The notes below the pieces were generated by a model, which was not told the DNA's origin, did not search any database, and worked only from the letters and a program-made list of their open reading frames with translations. A stretch of DNA of 64,000 nt, taken from NCBI RefSeq assembly GCF_024494595.1, contig NZ_JANHDI010000001.1:62001-126000 (forward strand), in the 5' to 3' direction. How positions within the stretch are numbered: the stretch's first letter is position 1; every line of letters starts with the position of its first letter. The stretch comes from Halobellus rarus (GTDB lineage: Archaea > Halobacteriota > Halobacteria > Halobacteriales > Haloferacaceae). Positions 52,766-61,883 of the stretch are shown here, one piece after another. Position numbers and translations under genes: made by a program.

Positions 52766-53086
52766 ACCCTCCCCGAACAGGGAGATAAGTAAACAGATGC
52801 GTATTAGTGCAGTATTTGCAAACGAACAATTAAAATTAGTAAGGATTAGTGTATGATTGTACACCTAATACAGTATATAGTGAGTGTATGTCTCAACACT
52901 TTCCGCACCGCTCGCGGTCGCCCGTGATAGATTATTTCGGCCGAATACCAGTCTAAGCGGGTGAAAAACAAACGTAATTGGAAGATAATACCTTTAGGAA
53001 CACTATATACAACTCTATCTGGGAATAATATAGATGAATACTAAGAAAGAGTTATTCAACCGGTCGGGTATCTCGTAACCGTACCG
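52766..53086. promoter_or_regulatory. AT-rich divergent control region between urtA and amiE
   Basis: 321 nt with much lower GC than the window average. For urtA (minus) a tttacttatc-like box lies about 30 nt upstream, and a small hairpin ctccc-cgaaca-gggag (52769-52784) sits four nt before the ATG. For amiE (plus) gttattc (53051-53057) lies about 32 nt upstream. Between them are repeated attagt words (for example 52814-52860) that could be operator half sites. No gene is seen here. Confidence 0.55.
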
Positions 53087-54133
53087 ATGAGACACGGTGA
53101 CATATCTTCATCCGGAGACGCGGTCGGCGTCGCGGTCCACCAGACGTCGGCTCCGAGCCCGGAATCGAAAGAGGACGTACTGGAACAGTGTGAGAACCTC
53201 GCGAACAAGATCGAGGGGATCAAGACCGGTGCCCCCGGCGTCGACCTGGTCATCTTCCCGGAGTACTCCACACAGGGGATCACGTACGACGAGGAGTTGA
53301 TGAACGAACTCGCCACGGAGGTCCCCGGCCCCGAGACCGAGATCTTCTCGCGGGCGTGTCGTGAGAACGACGTCTGGGGGGTCTTCTCGATCACGGGCGA
53401 GAAGCACGAAGACCACCCCGAGCGGAACCCGTACAACACGCTGCTTCTGATCGACGACGAGGGCGAGATCCGCCAGAAGTACCGCAAGATCATCCCGTGG
53501 ACGCCGATCGAGGGATGGACCGCGGGTGACCAGACCTACGTCACCGAGGGCCCGAAAGGCCTGAAGATCAGCCTCATCATCTGTGACGACGGAAACTACC
53601 CCGAAATATGGCGGGACTGCGCGTACAAGGGTGCTGAACTCATCGTTCGGTGTCAAGGGTACATGTACCCCGCGGCCGACCAGCAGGAGATCGTCGCGCG
53701 ACACGCCGCGTGGGCGAACAACTCCTACGTCGCCGTGGCGAACCTCGCCGGCAGCGACGAGGTGTACTCGTTCTTCGGCAACTCGAACATCGTCGGCTTC
53801 GACGGACGCGTGCTCGGACAGTGCGGTAGCGACGAGGACGTCTGGCAGTACGCCGAACTCTCGGTGCCGGAGATCCGCGACGCGCGGACGAACTGGCAGA
53901 GCCAGAATCACCTGTACAAGCTCCTGCACCGCGGGTACACGTCGACGGAGGCGGCCGGCCTCGGCGACGGCGAGGCGGAGGTCCCGTTCGACTTCTACAA
54001 GGACTGGGTCGAAGATCCGGAAGCGGCCAAAGCGCAGATGGAGAGTCTCACGCGCTCGACGACCGGAACGCCCGACGCACCGATCGAGGGGCTCTCGATG
54101 CCCGAACCGGAGGACCTGACCGCGGACGACTGA
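53087..54133 (+). CDS. amiE: Aliphatic amidase (acylamide amidohydrolase)
   Basis: 348 residues. The start [17 protein letters not shown] is nearly the same as that of Pseudomonas AmiE. Catalytic residues fall at identical numbering: Glu59 (FPEYSTQG), Lys134 (QKYRKIIPW), Glu142 (IEGW) and Cys166 ([11 protein letters not shown]), and the C-terminal [15 protein letters not shown] is retained. It hydrolyses short aliphatic amides to ammonia and carboxylate. Formamidase (AmiF) is a close relative, but length and N-terminus favour AmiE. The divergent urt-like operon probably imports the substrate. Such similarity suggests acquisition from bacteria. Confidence 0.93.
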   Translation: MRHGDISSSGDAVGVAVHQTSAPSPESKEDVLEQCENLANKIEGIKTGAPGVDLVIFPEYSTQGITYDEELMNELATEVPGPETEIFSRACRENDVWGVFSITGEKHEDHPERNPYNTLLLIDDEGEIRQKYRKIIPWTPIEGWTAGDQTYVTEGPKGLKISLIICDDGNYPEIWRDCAYKGAELIVRCQGYMYPAADQQEIVARHAAWANNSYVAVANLAGSDEVYSFFGNSNIVGFDGRVLGQCGSDEDVWQYAELSVPEIRDARTNWQSQNHLYKLLHRGYTSTEAAGLGDGEAEVPFDFYKDWVEDPEAAKAQMESLTRSTTGTPDAPIEGLSMPEPEDLTADD

Positions 54134-54264
54134 ACCTCCTCCTTGACGGCTATGCAGACGCGGGTCCGCCCGTTTCGAACGCGCTTGACTAGTCGATTTC
54201 GTTCCGCCGGACCCGAAGCCGAGAGAGAGAACTATTTTGACACTGCTGATCGTACGTGGTTGGT

Positions 54265-54534
54265 ATGTCACACGAACTCCTCGAAACGGCCAGCCAGCGA
54301 CTCCGCGACGCCTCCGAAGCCGCCGAGGGCGACGTCCAGCGTCGAATCTACGAGCAGTCCGACGCACTCGCGACGCTCGCGGCGCGGGATCGAAAGCCCG
54401 ACCACGGGCGACTGGCCCGCCACATGAACGCCCTCGCCGAACTCGCCGAGGCGACCGACGGCACGGCCCACGAGGCGGTCGTCGACGCCCGGTCGACGCT
54501 TTCGGAGTTCCGCGAAGGAGTCGAAGGCGTCTGA
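54265..54534 (+). CDS. Small helical haloarchaeal protein
   Basis: 89 residues, MSHELLETASQRLRDASEA..., predicted all-alpha and acidic; contains RIYEQSDALATLAARDRKPD and ends STLSEFREGVEGV. No metal or catalytic motif. A promoter-like ctatttt lies about 30 nt upstream. Haloarchaeal proteins of this layout are common and uncharacterised. Start chosen at the second Met of the open frame for the family-like N-terminus. Confidence 0.7.
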   Translation: MSHELLETASQRLRDASEAAEGDVQRRIYEQSDALATLAARDRKPDHGRLARHMNALAELAEATDGTAHEAVVDARSTLSEFREGVEGV

Positions 54535-54759
54535 CGACTGACCGACGCCCGTCAGCCGCCGTTCGACGGTTTCAGCCCTCGAACCCCTTCATTTCGAGTG
54601 GAGATTGCGAACAGTTCACAGGACCAGTGCGCCGGTATCGGTCACGGCATCCGACCCGACCGTCCGCGTGCTCCGCCGATCCGATGTCTCCGTTCGACCG
54701 ACACCGCCGTCGCCGACCGGACGTCCCTTCGGGTACTCGAATAAGCCCCCCGAAGCGGC

Positions 54760-55380
54760 TCAGCAGACGTTCTTCGGCTTGATGCCCATCGATTCGAGCG
54801 TCTCGACGTAGTCCTCGTAGGCGGCCTCGATCACCGCGTCGGCGGCCTCGCGGGCGGCCTCCCAGTCCGCTTCGGACGCGCAGGCGTCTTCGAGCGCGTC
54901 GGCGACGCGGTCCCGTTCGCTCTCCAAGTCCGAGCGGCGGTCGCGGAAGGCGTCGGCGGCCATCGGGTCGGCGTCGCCGACGAAGAACCCGACCATCTGC
55001 CCGGCGTGCTCCAGCGCGACGAGATACCGGCCGAGGAGGCCGCCGAGTCGGGCGGGCGTCGACTCCAGCGTGGCGAGGACATCGTACAGCCGCGGCGCCT
55101 CGTCGAGAGCGGGGTCGTCGACGACGTCCGCCGCGTGCTCGCGGGCGGCGTCGGCCAGATCTGCGAACAGGCCGCTCCGTGGCGTCTCCGACTCCGCTTC
55201 GCCGACCCACGAATCGAGCGTCTCAGCGAGCGCGAGCGCGTCGTTCGCGGCCGCCCACCGCACGTGCTCGCCGTCCATTTCCCCACCGGTGAGGGCGTAC
55301 ATCGCCTTCGAGGAACCCAGCCGAGAGAAGGCCGTCTCGTGGTCGTCGCGTAGCTCCGCCGCGAGGTCGGATCCGTTCAT
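54760..55380 (-). CDS. Uncharacterised helical haloarchaeal protein
   Basis: 206 residues, MNGSDLAAELRDDHETAFSR... The whole protein appears helical, with a C-terminal KPKNVC. Segments LALAETLDSWVGEAE and ARLGGLLGRYLVALEHAGQ resemble ferritin-like bundles, but ligand histidine/glutamate pairs are not clearly placed. Some databases label relatives as transcription antitermination proteins; I see no RNA-binding motif to support that. The ATG at 55380 follows the gggt context. Confidence 0.7.
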   Translation of the reverse strand: MNGSDLAAELRDDHETAFSRLGSSKAMYALTGGEMDGEHVRWAAANDALALAETLDSWVGEAESETPRSGLFADLADAAREHAADVVDDPALDEAPRLYDVLATLESTPARLGGLLGRYLVALEHAGQMVGFFVGDADPMAADAFRDRRSDLESERDRVADALEDACASEADWEAAREAADAVIEAAYEDYVETLESMGIKPKNVC

Positions 55381-55489
55381 ACCCGTCCCTTCGGCGGCCG
55401 ATCGCTTGTAGGCATCGACACGGGTCGTTTCGCCCTCACTGGACCACTCCCCGAGGCCCCGAAGGTCTTTGCTCGCGGATCGAGAATTC

Positions 55490-57055
55490 GTGACCGTGAA
55501 CCCCTCCACCGCCCTCCGGACCGGCGGCCGGTTGCTCTGGGAGCGATCGACGTCGGTGATCCCGCTGTATCTGCTCGCCTCCGGGCTCTACGGCGTCGCC
55601 CGCGTCCCGCTACTCGTTGCCGTGCTGCTCGCTGTCTGGTACCTCGCGGCCGCCGGTCGACTCGAACCGTTCGTCGACGCGCTCCGGGGGCTGGGCGACG
55701 GGTCGGCACCGACCGCTCCCGACGCGACCGACGTCGATCAGGTCACCCCTGAACTGAGCGAGGCGATCGTCGGCCTGTTGACGCCCGAAACGATCACGCT
55801 CCTCGCCGCGGGCGGATTCCTCGCTCTCGTCCTCGGCGCACTCGCCTCGGCGATCGGCAACGCCGCCGCCGTCAGCGGGCTGTACGGCCTGCTTCGCGAC
55901 GAGGACGGCGTTCGCGCGGGGGTCGACGGCGCGCGTCGGTACTGGCGTTCGATCCTCGGCGTCAGACTCCTGTTACTCGCTGTGCTCGGGGTCGTCGCCC
56001 TCCCGCTCGTCGGCTTCTTCGCGGCTGTCGGGGGCTATCTCACCACCGCGGTGGCGTCCGCGTCGACGACCGGAACGCCGCCGTCGTGGGCGGCGCTGGG
56101 GTCCGGCGTGCTCGCGCTCCTGTTCGGCGTCCTCGTCGCCGTACTGCTCCTCGCCGCGGTCTTCGTCCTCTTCGCGTTCGCGGAACAGGCGGTCGTCGTC
56201 GACGACGTGGGCGCCGTCGAGGCGGTCCGACGGAGCGTTCGCTTCCCCTTCCACCGACCGTGGGACGCGCTCGGATACGTCGCCGTCGCCTTCGGCGCGC
56301 TCGTCGTCTCCGGTTCGGTCGGGAGCTCTGCGGTGGCGTTCGGCGCGCCCCGGGTGACGGCGCTCGTCGGGGCGATACTCCTGCCGCCGGTAGTCGACGG
56401 CTTCAAGACCGCCCTGTACGCCGACCTCGAACTCCCGGAGACCGAGCTCTCGCGCCCGGAGGAACGGCTTCGCGCGGCGTTCTGGGGCGGGATCCGGACT
56501 GTCGGCGGGTTCGTTCGTGCGCACCCCCTCGCGAACCTCGCGTCGCTCGGCCTCGTCGCGATCGGCGGAATCGCCGGTTGGCGGGCGACGTCGTCGATCG
56601 GGCCGCCGATACCGATCGGCGGCGACGTCGGCTCCGTCTTCGGCTCGTTCCCGCTCGGGACGTTCTTCAACCTCGCAGTGAACAATTGGCTGGTGGCGGC
56701 CGATCTGGCCTACAGCGGCCTCGCGATCGGGATCCCCGCGGCCGTCGGCCTCGCGTTCAACGGACTCGTCGTCGGTGCGGTCGGCGGCGTCTTCGACCCC
56801 GTCGCGTTCGTCGCGCTCGTCGCCCCGCACGGGATCGTCGAGATCCCGGCGATCGTCGTCGGCGGCGCACTGGGCCTCTGGCTGGGCGGTGTCGCTCTCG
56901 GCGTCCTACGGGGCCGACGCGACGGCGACGACGTGGCGGCGGCGATCCGACGGACGTACCGGGTGCTGCTCGGACTCGTTCCCCTGTTCGTCTTCGCGGC
57001 GTTCGTCGAGGCCTTCCTCACGCCGGCGATCGCGAGCCTCGTGCTCGGCGGGTAG
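55490..57055 (+). CDS. Polytopic membrane protein with C-terminal SpoIIM-like domain
   Basis: 521 residues with about 10-12 hydrophobic segments. The first two thirds (about 1-310) match a DUF7847-like 'membrane domain' with a conserved VEAVRRSVRFPFHRPWDALGY cytosolic loop. The last third (NLAVNNWLVAADLAYSG...VALVAPHGIVEIPAIVVGGALG) is the stage II sporulation M (SpoIIM) domain with the PHGxxE motif. SpoIIM-type proteins in archaea are often next to RDD or MoxR genes; not here. The fusion is notable. GTG at 55490 preferred to TTG upstream. Confidence 0.82.
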   Translation: MTVNPSTALRTGGRLLWERSTSVIPLYLLASGLYGVARVPLLVAVLLAVWYLAAAGRLEPFVDALRGLGDGSAPTAPDATDVDQVTPELSEAIVGLLTPETITLLAAGGFLALVLGALASAIGNAAAVSGLYGLLRDEDGVRAGVDGARRYWRSILGVRLLLLAVLGVVALPLVGFFAAVGGYLTTAVASASTTGTPPSWAALGSGVLALLFGVLVAVLLLAAVFVLFAFAEQAVVVDDVGAVEAVRRSVRFPFHRPWDALGYVAVAFGALVVSGSVGSSAVAFGAPRVTALVGAILLPPVVDGFKTALYADLELPETELSRPEERLRAAFWGGIRTVGGFVRAHPLANLASLGLVAIGGIAGWRATSSIGPPIPIGGDVGSVFGSFPLGTFFNLAVNNWLVAADLAYSGLAIGIPAAVGLAFNGLVVGAVGGVFDPVAFVALVAPHGIVEIPAIVVGGALGLWLGGVALGVLRGRRDGDDVAAAIRRTYRVLLGLVPLFVFAAFVEAFLTPAIASLVLGG

Positions 57056-57236
57056 CGCGGCGTCTGTCGCGTGAGCGACGATCGCGCCGTTGAGCGTCTT
57101 CGACCCCGTCAGGCACCCGTTCGGGACTCGCTTCGCCCAGCTCTCGATTCGAGGGCGTCAACGGGGGAGGAAAGACGTTCGAAAACAGTTCGGGCGGGGC
57201 CAGCGCGTTCAGCGGGGGTCCGACGGTACCGGGTCG

Positions 57237-58097
57237 TTACTCGCCCGTCTCGATCGGCGCGCCGACGAGGTTGCCCCACTCCGTCCAGGAGCCGTCGTAG
57301 TTGACGACCTCGTCGTAGCCGAGCAGTTCGTGGAGCGCGAACCACGCGATCGAGGAGCGCTCGCCGATCCGGCAGTAGGCGACCGTCGTCTCCGAGCCGT
57401 CGATTCCCTGGTCGGCGTAGAGTTCGCGCAGTTCCTCGGCGGACTTGAACGTCCCGTCGTCGTTGACGGTCGCCGCCCACGAGATGTTCTCCGCACCGGG
57501 GATGTGGCCGCCGCGCTGGGCGGTCTCCTGCAGTCCCGGCGGCGCGAGGATCTCGCCTGAGAACTCCTCGGGCGACCGGACGTCGACGAGCGGCAGTCCC
57601 TCGCCGACGGCGTGTTCGACGTCGTCGCGGTACGCGCGGATGGACTCGAACGGTCCCTTCGCGGTGTAGTCGACGGGCGAGAAGTCGGGGACCTCGTCGG
57701 TGGTCGGGTAGTCGTTGTCGATCCAGTAGTCGCGTCCGCCGTTCAGGAGTTTGACGTCGTCGTGGCCGTAGTACTTGAACTGCCAGTAGGTGTAGGCGGC
57801 GAACCAGTTGGAGTTGTCGCCGTACAGCACCACGGTGGAGTCCTCGGAGATCCCGTGGCTTCCGAGCAGGTCCTCGAAGTCCTCTTTGTCGAGGATGTCG
57901 CGGTTCGTCTGGTCCTGGAGCTGGCTCTCCCAGTTGAAGCCGATCGCGCCCGGGGCGTGACTCTCGTCGTACGCCTCGGTGTCGACGTCGACTTCCACCA
58001 GTCGATAGCCGGGGTCGTCGCTCTCGAACTCCGCGAGGTTGTCTTCCACCCACTCGGGTGACACGAGCACGTCTTTGGCGTAACCGTCGTCTGTCAT
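57237..58097 (-). CDS. Thiosulfate/3-mercaptopyruvate sulfurtransferase (tandem rhodanese)
   Basis: 286 residues, two rhodanese domains. The C-terminal domain has the catalytic loop CRIGERSS (Cys near residue 240), which follows DGSETTVAY; the N-terminal domain is inactive. CRIGERS is the thiosulfate-type loop. Landmark strings: VLYGDNSNWFAAYTYWQF, LVDVRSPEEFSG. Start MTDDGYAKDVLV is set by a TATA-like ttatac on the minus strand (58125-58130), 30 nt upstream. Divergent from a second tandem rhodanese. Confidence 0.9.
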   Translation of the reverse strand: MTDDGYAKDVLVSPEWVEDNLAEFESDDPGYRLVEVDVDTEAYDESHAPGAIGFNWESQLQDQTNRDILDKEDFEDLLGSHGISEDSTVVLYGDNSNWFAAYTYWQFKYYGHDDVKLLNGGRDYWIDNDYPTTDEVPDFSPVDYTAKGPFESIRAYRDDVEHAVGEGLPLVDVRSPEEFSGEILAPPGLQETAQRGGHIPGAENISWAATVNDDGTFKSAEELRELYADQGIDGSETTVAYCRIGERSSIAWFALHELLGYDEVVNYDGSWTEWGNLVGAPIETGE

Positions 58098-58124
58098 TGC
58101 AACTCTCTCTATGTGCCCACCCCG

Positions 58125-58130
58125 TATAAT
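58125..58130 (-). promoter_or_regulatory. TATA-like box of the sulfurtransferase gene at 57237
   Basis: The minus-strand hexamer ttatac is centred 30 nt before the start codon at 58097. This supports a leaderless transcript and rules out the longer upstream frame. Confidence 0.55.
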
Positions 58131-58250
58131 CTTCACATCTACGGCGCGTACTGCCCGTCCTCCCGATATCCAGAAAATATTACCGCATCAGTCGAACCCG
58201 ACAGAACGCGGCAGTCCCACATCGTACCCACGACCGGGGTACAGCCGCCG

Positions 58251-58290
58251 GTCCGAGAAATTATGTGCAATATTTTCCTCTTTCTCGGAC
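58251..58290. repeat. Perfect 10-bp inverted repeat with 20-nt AT-rich loop
   Basis: The arm gtccgagaaa (58251-58260) is exactly complementary to tttctcggac (58281-58290). The 20-nt centre is AT-rich and contains aatatttt. It lies 61-100 nt before the start of the plus-strand rhodanese gene and about 155-195 nt upstream of the minus-strand one. It could be an operator or a transcript hairpin. Confidence 0.85.
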
Positions 58291-58350
58291 ACCGGGCGAA
58301 CCAAGGCCGGATCGCTCACGTTGAAGGGTCGGCCGCCGGTACGTCCGTGT

Positions 58351-59133
58351 ATGTACGAACAGGTCGTCGTCTCGGCCGACTGGCTGGCCGGGCGACTCGA
58401 CGAGGTGCGGGTGATCGACGTCCGCGACGCCTGGGAGTTCGACGGCATCGGCCACGTGCCGGGCGCGGCGAACGTCCCCTTCGCGGCGTTCCGCAGCGAG
58501 GCGGGCGACGAGGGGATGCTTCCCGGGAGGGAGACCTGGGAGGCGCTGCTCTCGAACGCGGGCGTCGGCCCCGACGACGACGTCGTCGCCTACGACGACA
58601 CCCACGGCGTCTTCGCGGCCCGGTTCCTCGTGACGGCCGAGCTGTACGGCCACCCGCCCGAGCGGCTCCACCTCCTCGACGGCGACTTCAGCGCGTGGAA
58701 CCGCGAGCACGAGACGACGAGCGAGTCGTCGCCGCCGCCGGAGACCGACTACGCGGTCCGCGACCCCGAGCGCTCGCCGCTCGTCGACTACGAGACGGTG
58801 CTCGACGCGCTCGACGACGCGGACACCGTGGTCGTCGACACCCGCGATCCGGGGGAGTACGCCGAGGGGCACCTCCCGGGCGCGGTCAACCTCGACTGGC
58901 GTGAACTCGTCGACGACGAGACGCGCGGGCTGAAACCCGAGTCGGAACGCAGCGACATCCTCGCCGACGTCGGCGTGACGCCCGACACGCGGGTGATCCT
59001 CTACTGCAACACCGCCCGTCGGATCAGCCACACGTACGTCGTCCTGCGCTCGCTCGGCTACGAGAACGTCGGCTTCTACGAGGGGAGCCTGACCGAGTGG
59101 ACCGAGCGCGGCGGGCCGGTCGAGACGGCGTAG
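58351..59133 (+). CDS. Second tandem rhodanese sulfurtransferase
   Basis: 260 residues, two rhodanese domains: MYEQVVVSADWLAGRLDEVR at the start, VIDVRDAWEFDG in the first domain, and the active loop ILYCNTARRISHTYVVLRS in the second (Cys near residue 219). Its loop CNTARRIS differs from the CRIGERSS of the neighbour, so the acceptor or donor may differ. The ATG at 58351 was chosen because the sequence upstream is not acidic and contains the inverted repeat. Confidence 0.88.
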   Translation: MYEQVVVSADWLAGRLDEVRVIDVRDAWEFDGIGHVPGAANVPFAAFRSEAGDEGMLPGRETWEALLSNAGVGPDDDVVAYDDTHGVFAARFLVTAELYGHPPERLHLLDGDFSAWNREHETTSESSPPPETDYAVRDPERSPLVDYETVLDALDDADTVVVDTRDPGEYAEGHLPGAVNLDWRELVDDETRGLKPESERSDILADVGVTPDTRVILYCNTARRISHTYVVLRSLGYENVGFYEGSLTEWTERGGPVETA

Positions 59134-59209
59134 GCGATCGGTTCGTCTGGCTCCGTCCTCGCCGCCGCCGATCGCCCCGTTCCGACCGCTCGGCGACCGG
59201 GTCGAATAG

Positions 59210-59214
59210 TTTTA
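59210..59214 (+). promoter_or_regulatory. TATA-like box of zinc-finger gene
   Basis: The pentamer tttta centred at 59212 lies 28 nt before the ATG at 59240, the standard leaderless spacing. Confidence 0.6.
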
Positions 59215-59239
59215 TCCGCGCGCTCGCGGAGACACGACT

Positions 59240-60160
59240 ATGCCGATGCGCCAACTCCGCGCCTGCGACTTCTGCGGCGACGACGCCGCGGGCGTCTACG
59301 AGGTGCTCCCGTCGGAACTGTCGCCGACGGAGGCCGAACAGCGTCGGGTCGTGCTCTGTGCGGACTGCCTGGAGACGCTCGAGACCGTCGTCGATCCGCT
59401 CTTGAACCGGCTCGGGATCGACGGTGACCCTGACGCCGAACCGACCGCGAAGTCGACGTCACCGGCTGACGGACCGTCCGCGGGGCCGACGGTACGCCCC
59501 GGCGACGAGGCCGCGACCGAGGCATCGACGTCACGCGTCGACGAGACACCACGCGCCGACGAGACACCACGCGCCGACGAGACGTCGCCGCCGGCCTCCG
59601 CCGACGCGGCGGCTTCCGACGCCCCGAGCACGGCCGACTCGTCGCGTCGGTCCGGCGGTTCCGAGAGATCGAGCGCGTTCAACGCCCCGGAGGGGTTCAC
59701 CGACATCGCCGAGTCCGACGAGGTCGATCTGGGTGGGTCGCCCGACGGCTCTCCCTCCGATTCGGACGCCAACGGCGTCGCCGACGCCTCACCGGTATCC
59801 GGTTCCCCGGACTCCCGAGACGGCACACGGCGCGAGAAGTCCGCGGGGGACACGAGCGAGGATTCTAGCGGTGCCGAGGACACCGCCTCTCCGGACGCAC
59901 CGGACCGTGAGTCCCCCGACGCCTCGGACCGCGAGGAGACGTTGGGCTCGGGCCGGAACGCGGTCGGTGCGGAGCCCGACGAGTTCCGCACCGTGATGCG
60001 CCTGCTCGGTAACCGGGAGTTCCCGATCGGACGGAGCGAGGTCGTCGACCTCGCGGCGGGCGCGTACGACCTCGACGAGACGCACGTCGAGCGGATCGTC
60101 GATCACGCGATCGATCGCGGCGTGCTCGCCGACGAGGACGGCACGCTCAGACGGTCCTGA
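59240..60160 (+). CDS. Zinc-finger protein with long disordered acidic linker
   Basis: 306 residues. The N-terminal treble-clef-like zinc site is CDFCGDD (near residue 9) and CADCLETLE (near residue 40). Residues about 65-235 are disordered Asp/Ser/Thr/Pro-rich, with short tandem repeats such as TPRADE. The C-terminal 65 residues form a helical domain (FRTVMRLLGNREFPIGRSEV...HAIDRGVLADEDG), winged-helix-like. This domain order suggests a DNA- or RNA-binding regulator; no family recognised. Confidence 0.75.
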   Translation: MPMRQLRACDFCGDDAAGVYEVLPSELSPTEAEQRRVVLCADCLETLETVVDPLLNRLGIDGDPDAEPTAKSTSPADGPSAGPTVRPGDEAATEASTSRVDETPRADETPRADETSPPASADAAASDAPSTADSSRRSGGSERSSAFNAPEGFTDIAESDEVDLGGSPDGSPSDSDANGVADASPVSGSPDSRDGTRREKSAGDTSEDSSGAEDTASPDAPDRESPDASDREETLGSGRNAVGAEPDEFRTVMRLLGNREFPIGRSEVVDLAAGAYDLDETHVERIVDHAIDRGVLADEDGTLRRS

Positions 60161-60196
60161 GGACAGACAGCGCAGGGGACGACGGTCGATCGGCGG

Positions 60197-60892
60197 TCAG
60201 AGTTTTCCCTTCGTGCTCGGCGTGTCGCTCCGGCGCGGGTCGACGCGGGTCGCGTCGTCGAGCGAGCGCGCGAGCGCCTTGAACAGCGCCTCGACCTCGT
60301 GGTGGGCGTTGACGCCCTTCACTTCCGTGTGCAGCGTCAGGCCCGCGTTCATCGCGAGCGAGTACGCGAAGTGCCGGGCCATGTCGCTCGTGAAGTCGCC
60401 GATCCGCTCTTGGGAGAACTCCCCCTCGAAGTCGAAGTGCGGCCGGCCGCTGACGTCGACGACGACCCCCGCGACGGCTTCGTCGAGCGGGACCTTCCGG
60501 TCGGCGTAGCGGACGATGCCGCGCTTCTCGCCCAGCGCCTCGGTGAACGCCTCGCCGAGGACGATCGCGACGTCCTCGACGGTGTGGTGGTCGTCGATCT
60601 CTAAATCGCCGTCGCAGCGGACCGTCAGGTCGAACAGGCCGTGCTTCGCGAACGCTTCGAGCATGTGGTCGAAGAAGCCGATCCCCGTCTCCACGGCGCT
60701 GTCGCCGTCGCCGTCGACGGAGAGCGTCACGTCGATCGTCGTCTCGGCGGTCTCGCGGGAGACCGCCGCGGTCCGGTCGGTTCCGGCTTCCTCGCCGGCG
60801 CGTTCGTCGCTCCCGGCGTCGCCGGCTTCCTCGTCAGCGTCTCCGGCTTCCCCGTCAGCACCCCCGGTGACTTCCTCGTCGACGTCGGTCAT
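60197..60892 (-). CDS. hisB: Imidazoleglycerol-phosphate dehydratase
   Basis: 231 residues; the sixth step of histidine biosynthesis. The family core starts about residue 40 ([16 protein letters not shown]), after an acidic extension of about 40 residues ([16 protein letters not shown]...). Metal-binding motifs are [13 protein letters not shown] and [11 protein letters not shown], then [14 protein letters not shown] and [12 protein letters not shown]. No internal Met would remove the extension. Divergent from hisG, 131 nt away. Confidence 0.96.
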   Translation of the reverse strand: MTDVDEEVTGGADGEAGDADEEAGDAGSDERAGEEAGTDRTAAVSRETAETTIDVTLSVDGDGDSAVETGIGFFDHMLEAFAKHGLFDLTVRCDGDLEIDDHHTVEDVAIVLGEAFTEALGEKRGIVRYADRKVPLDEAVAGVVVDVSGRPHFDFEGEFSQERIGDFTSDMARHFAYSLAMNAGLTLHTEVKGVNAHHEVEALFKALARSLDDATRVDPRRSDTPSTKGKL

Positions 60893-61023
60893 ATCGGCGA
60901 ATCGACGCCCGTGCGTATGATCGTTGTGCCTCTCGTCTCTCGCTCCCGCTCGGTTCCCGTCCGGTGCTCGCCTCTCCCGTTCGCGAGCGAAAGTGGTACG
61001 TCCCGGGCGCGTGAGGTTTCGGT

Positions 61024-61869
61024 ATGCGCATCGCCGTGCCCAACAAGGGCCGCCTGCACGATCCGAGCGTCGACCTGCTGGAACGGGCCGGACTCCACAT
61101 CGAGAGCGCCGCCGACCGGAAGCTGTACGCCGACACCGTCGACCCCGAGGTGAGCGTGCTGTTCGCCCGCGCGGCCGACATCCCCGAGTACGTCTGGGAC
61201 GGGGCCGCCGCGGTCGGCATCACCGGCCGGGACCAGGTCGTCGAGTCCGGCCGCGACCTGGTCGAACTCGTCGACCTGGAGTTCGGTCGCTGCCGACTCG
61301 TCCTCGCCGCGCCCGAAGACGGCGACATCGCCGATCCGGCCGACGTGGCGGGCAAGAGCGTCGCGACCGAGTTCCCGCGGATCACGCGGGAGTACCTGGA
61401 ACGCGAGGGGATCGACGCCGACGTCGTCGAGGTCACGGGCGCGACGGAACTGACCCCGCACGTCGAGATGGCCGACGCCATCGTCGATATCACCTCGACG
61501 GGGACGACGCTGCGGATGAACCGCCTCGCGATCGTCGACGAGGTGCTCGAATCCTCCGTCCGGCTGTACGCCCACCCCGACCACGCCGACGATCCGAAGG
61601 TCGAACAGTTGGTGACCGCCTTCGAGTCGGTGCTGGCCGCGGAGAACAAGCGCTACGTGATGATGAACGTCCCCCGAGAGAGACTCGACGACGTCCGGGA
61701 GGTCATCCCCGGCCTCGGCGGTCCGACGGTGATGGACGTCGCCGGCGACGACACCGTGGCGGTGCACGTCGTCGTCGACGAGCGCGACGTCTTCGAGGTC
61801 GTCAACGACCTGAAGGCCGTCGGCGCGTCCGGCATTCTCGTCACCGAGATCGAGCGGCTCGTGGAGTAA
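61024..61869 (+). CDS. hisG: ATP phosphoribosyltransferase, long form
   Basis: 281 residues. First committed step of histidine synthesis, ATP plus PRPP. Starts [19 protein letters not shown]. The PRPP loop is [13 protein letters not shown] near residue 157. The C-terminal ACT-like regulatory domain ([20 protein letters not shown]...) shows this is the long form, which binds histidine as feedback inhibitor and does not need HisZ. hisB is divergent next door; the remaining his genes are not in the window. Confidence 0.96.
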   Translation: MRIAVPNKGRLHDPSVDLLERAGLHIESAADRKLYADTVDPEVSVLFARAADIPEYVWDGAAAVGITGRDQVVESGRDLVELVDLEFGRCRLVLAAPEDGDIADPADVAGKSVATEFPRITREYLEREGIDADVVEVTGATELTPHVEMADAIVDITSTGTTLRMNRLAIVDEVLESSVRLYAHPDHADDPKVEQLVTAFESVLAAENKRYVMMNVPRERLDDVREVIPGLGGPTVMDVAGDDTVAVHVVVDERDVFEVVNDLKAVGASGILVTEIERLVE

Positions 61870-61883
61870 CCGGACGTAGCTTT

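Noticed and set aside
54535-54759. Possible gene between the 89-residue protein and the helical protein at 54760
   Set aside because: Frames are short with no promoter spacing and no coherent composition; nothing recognisable.
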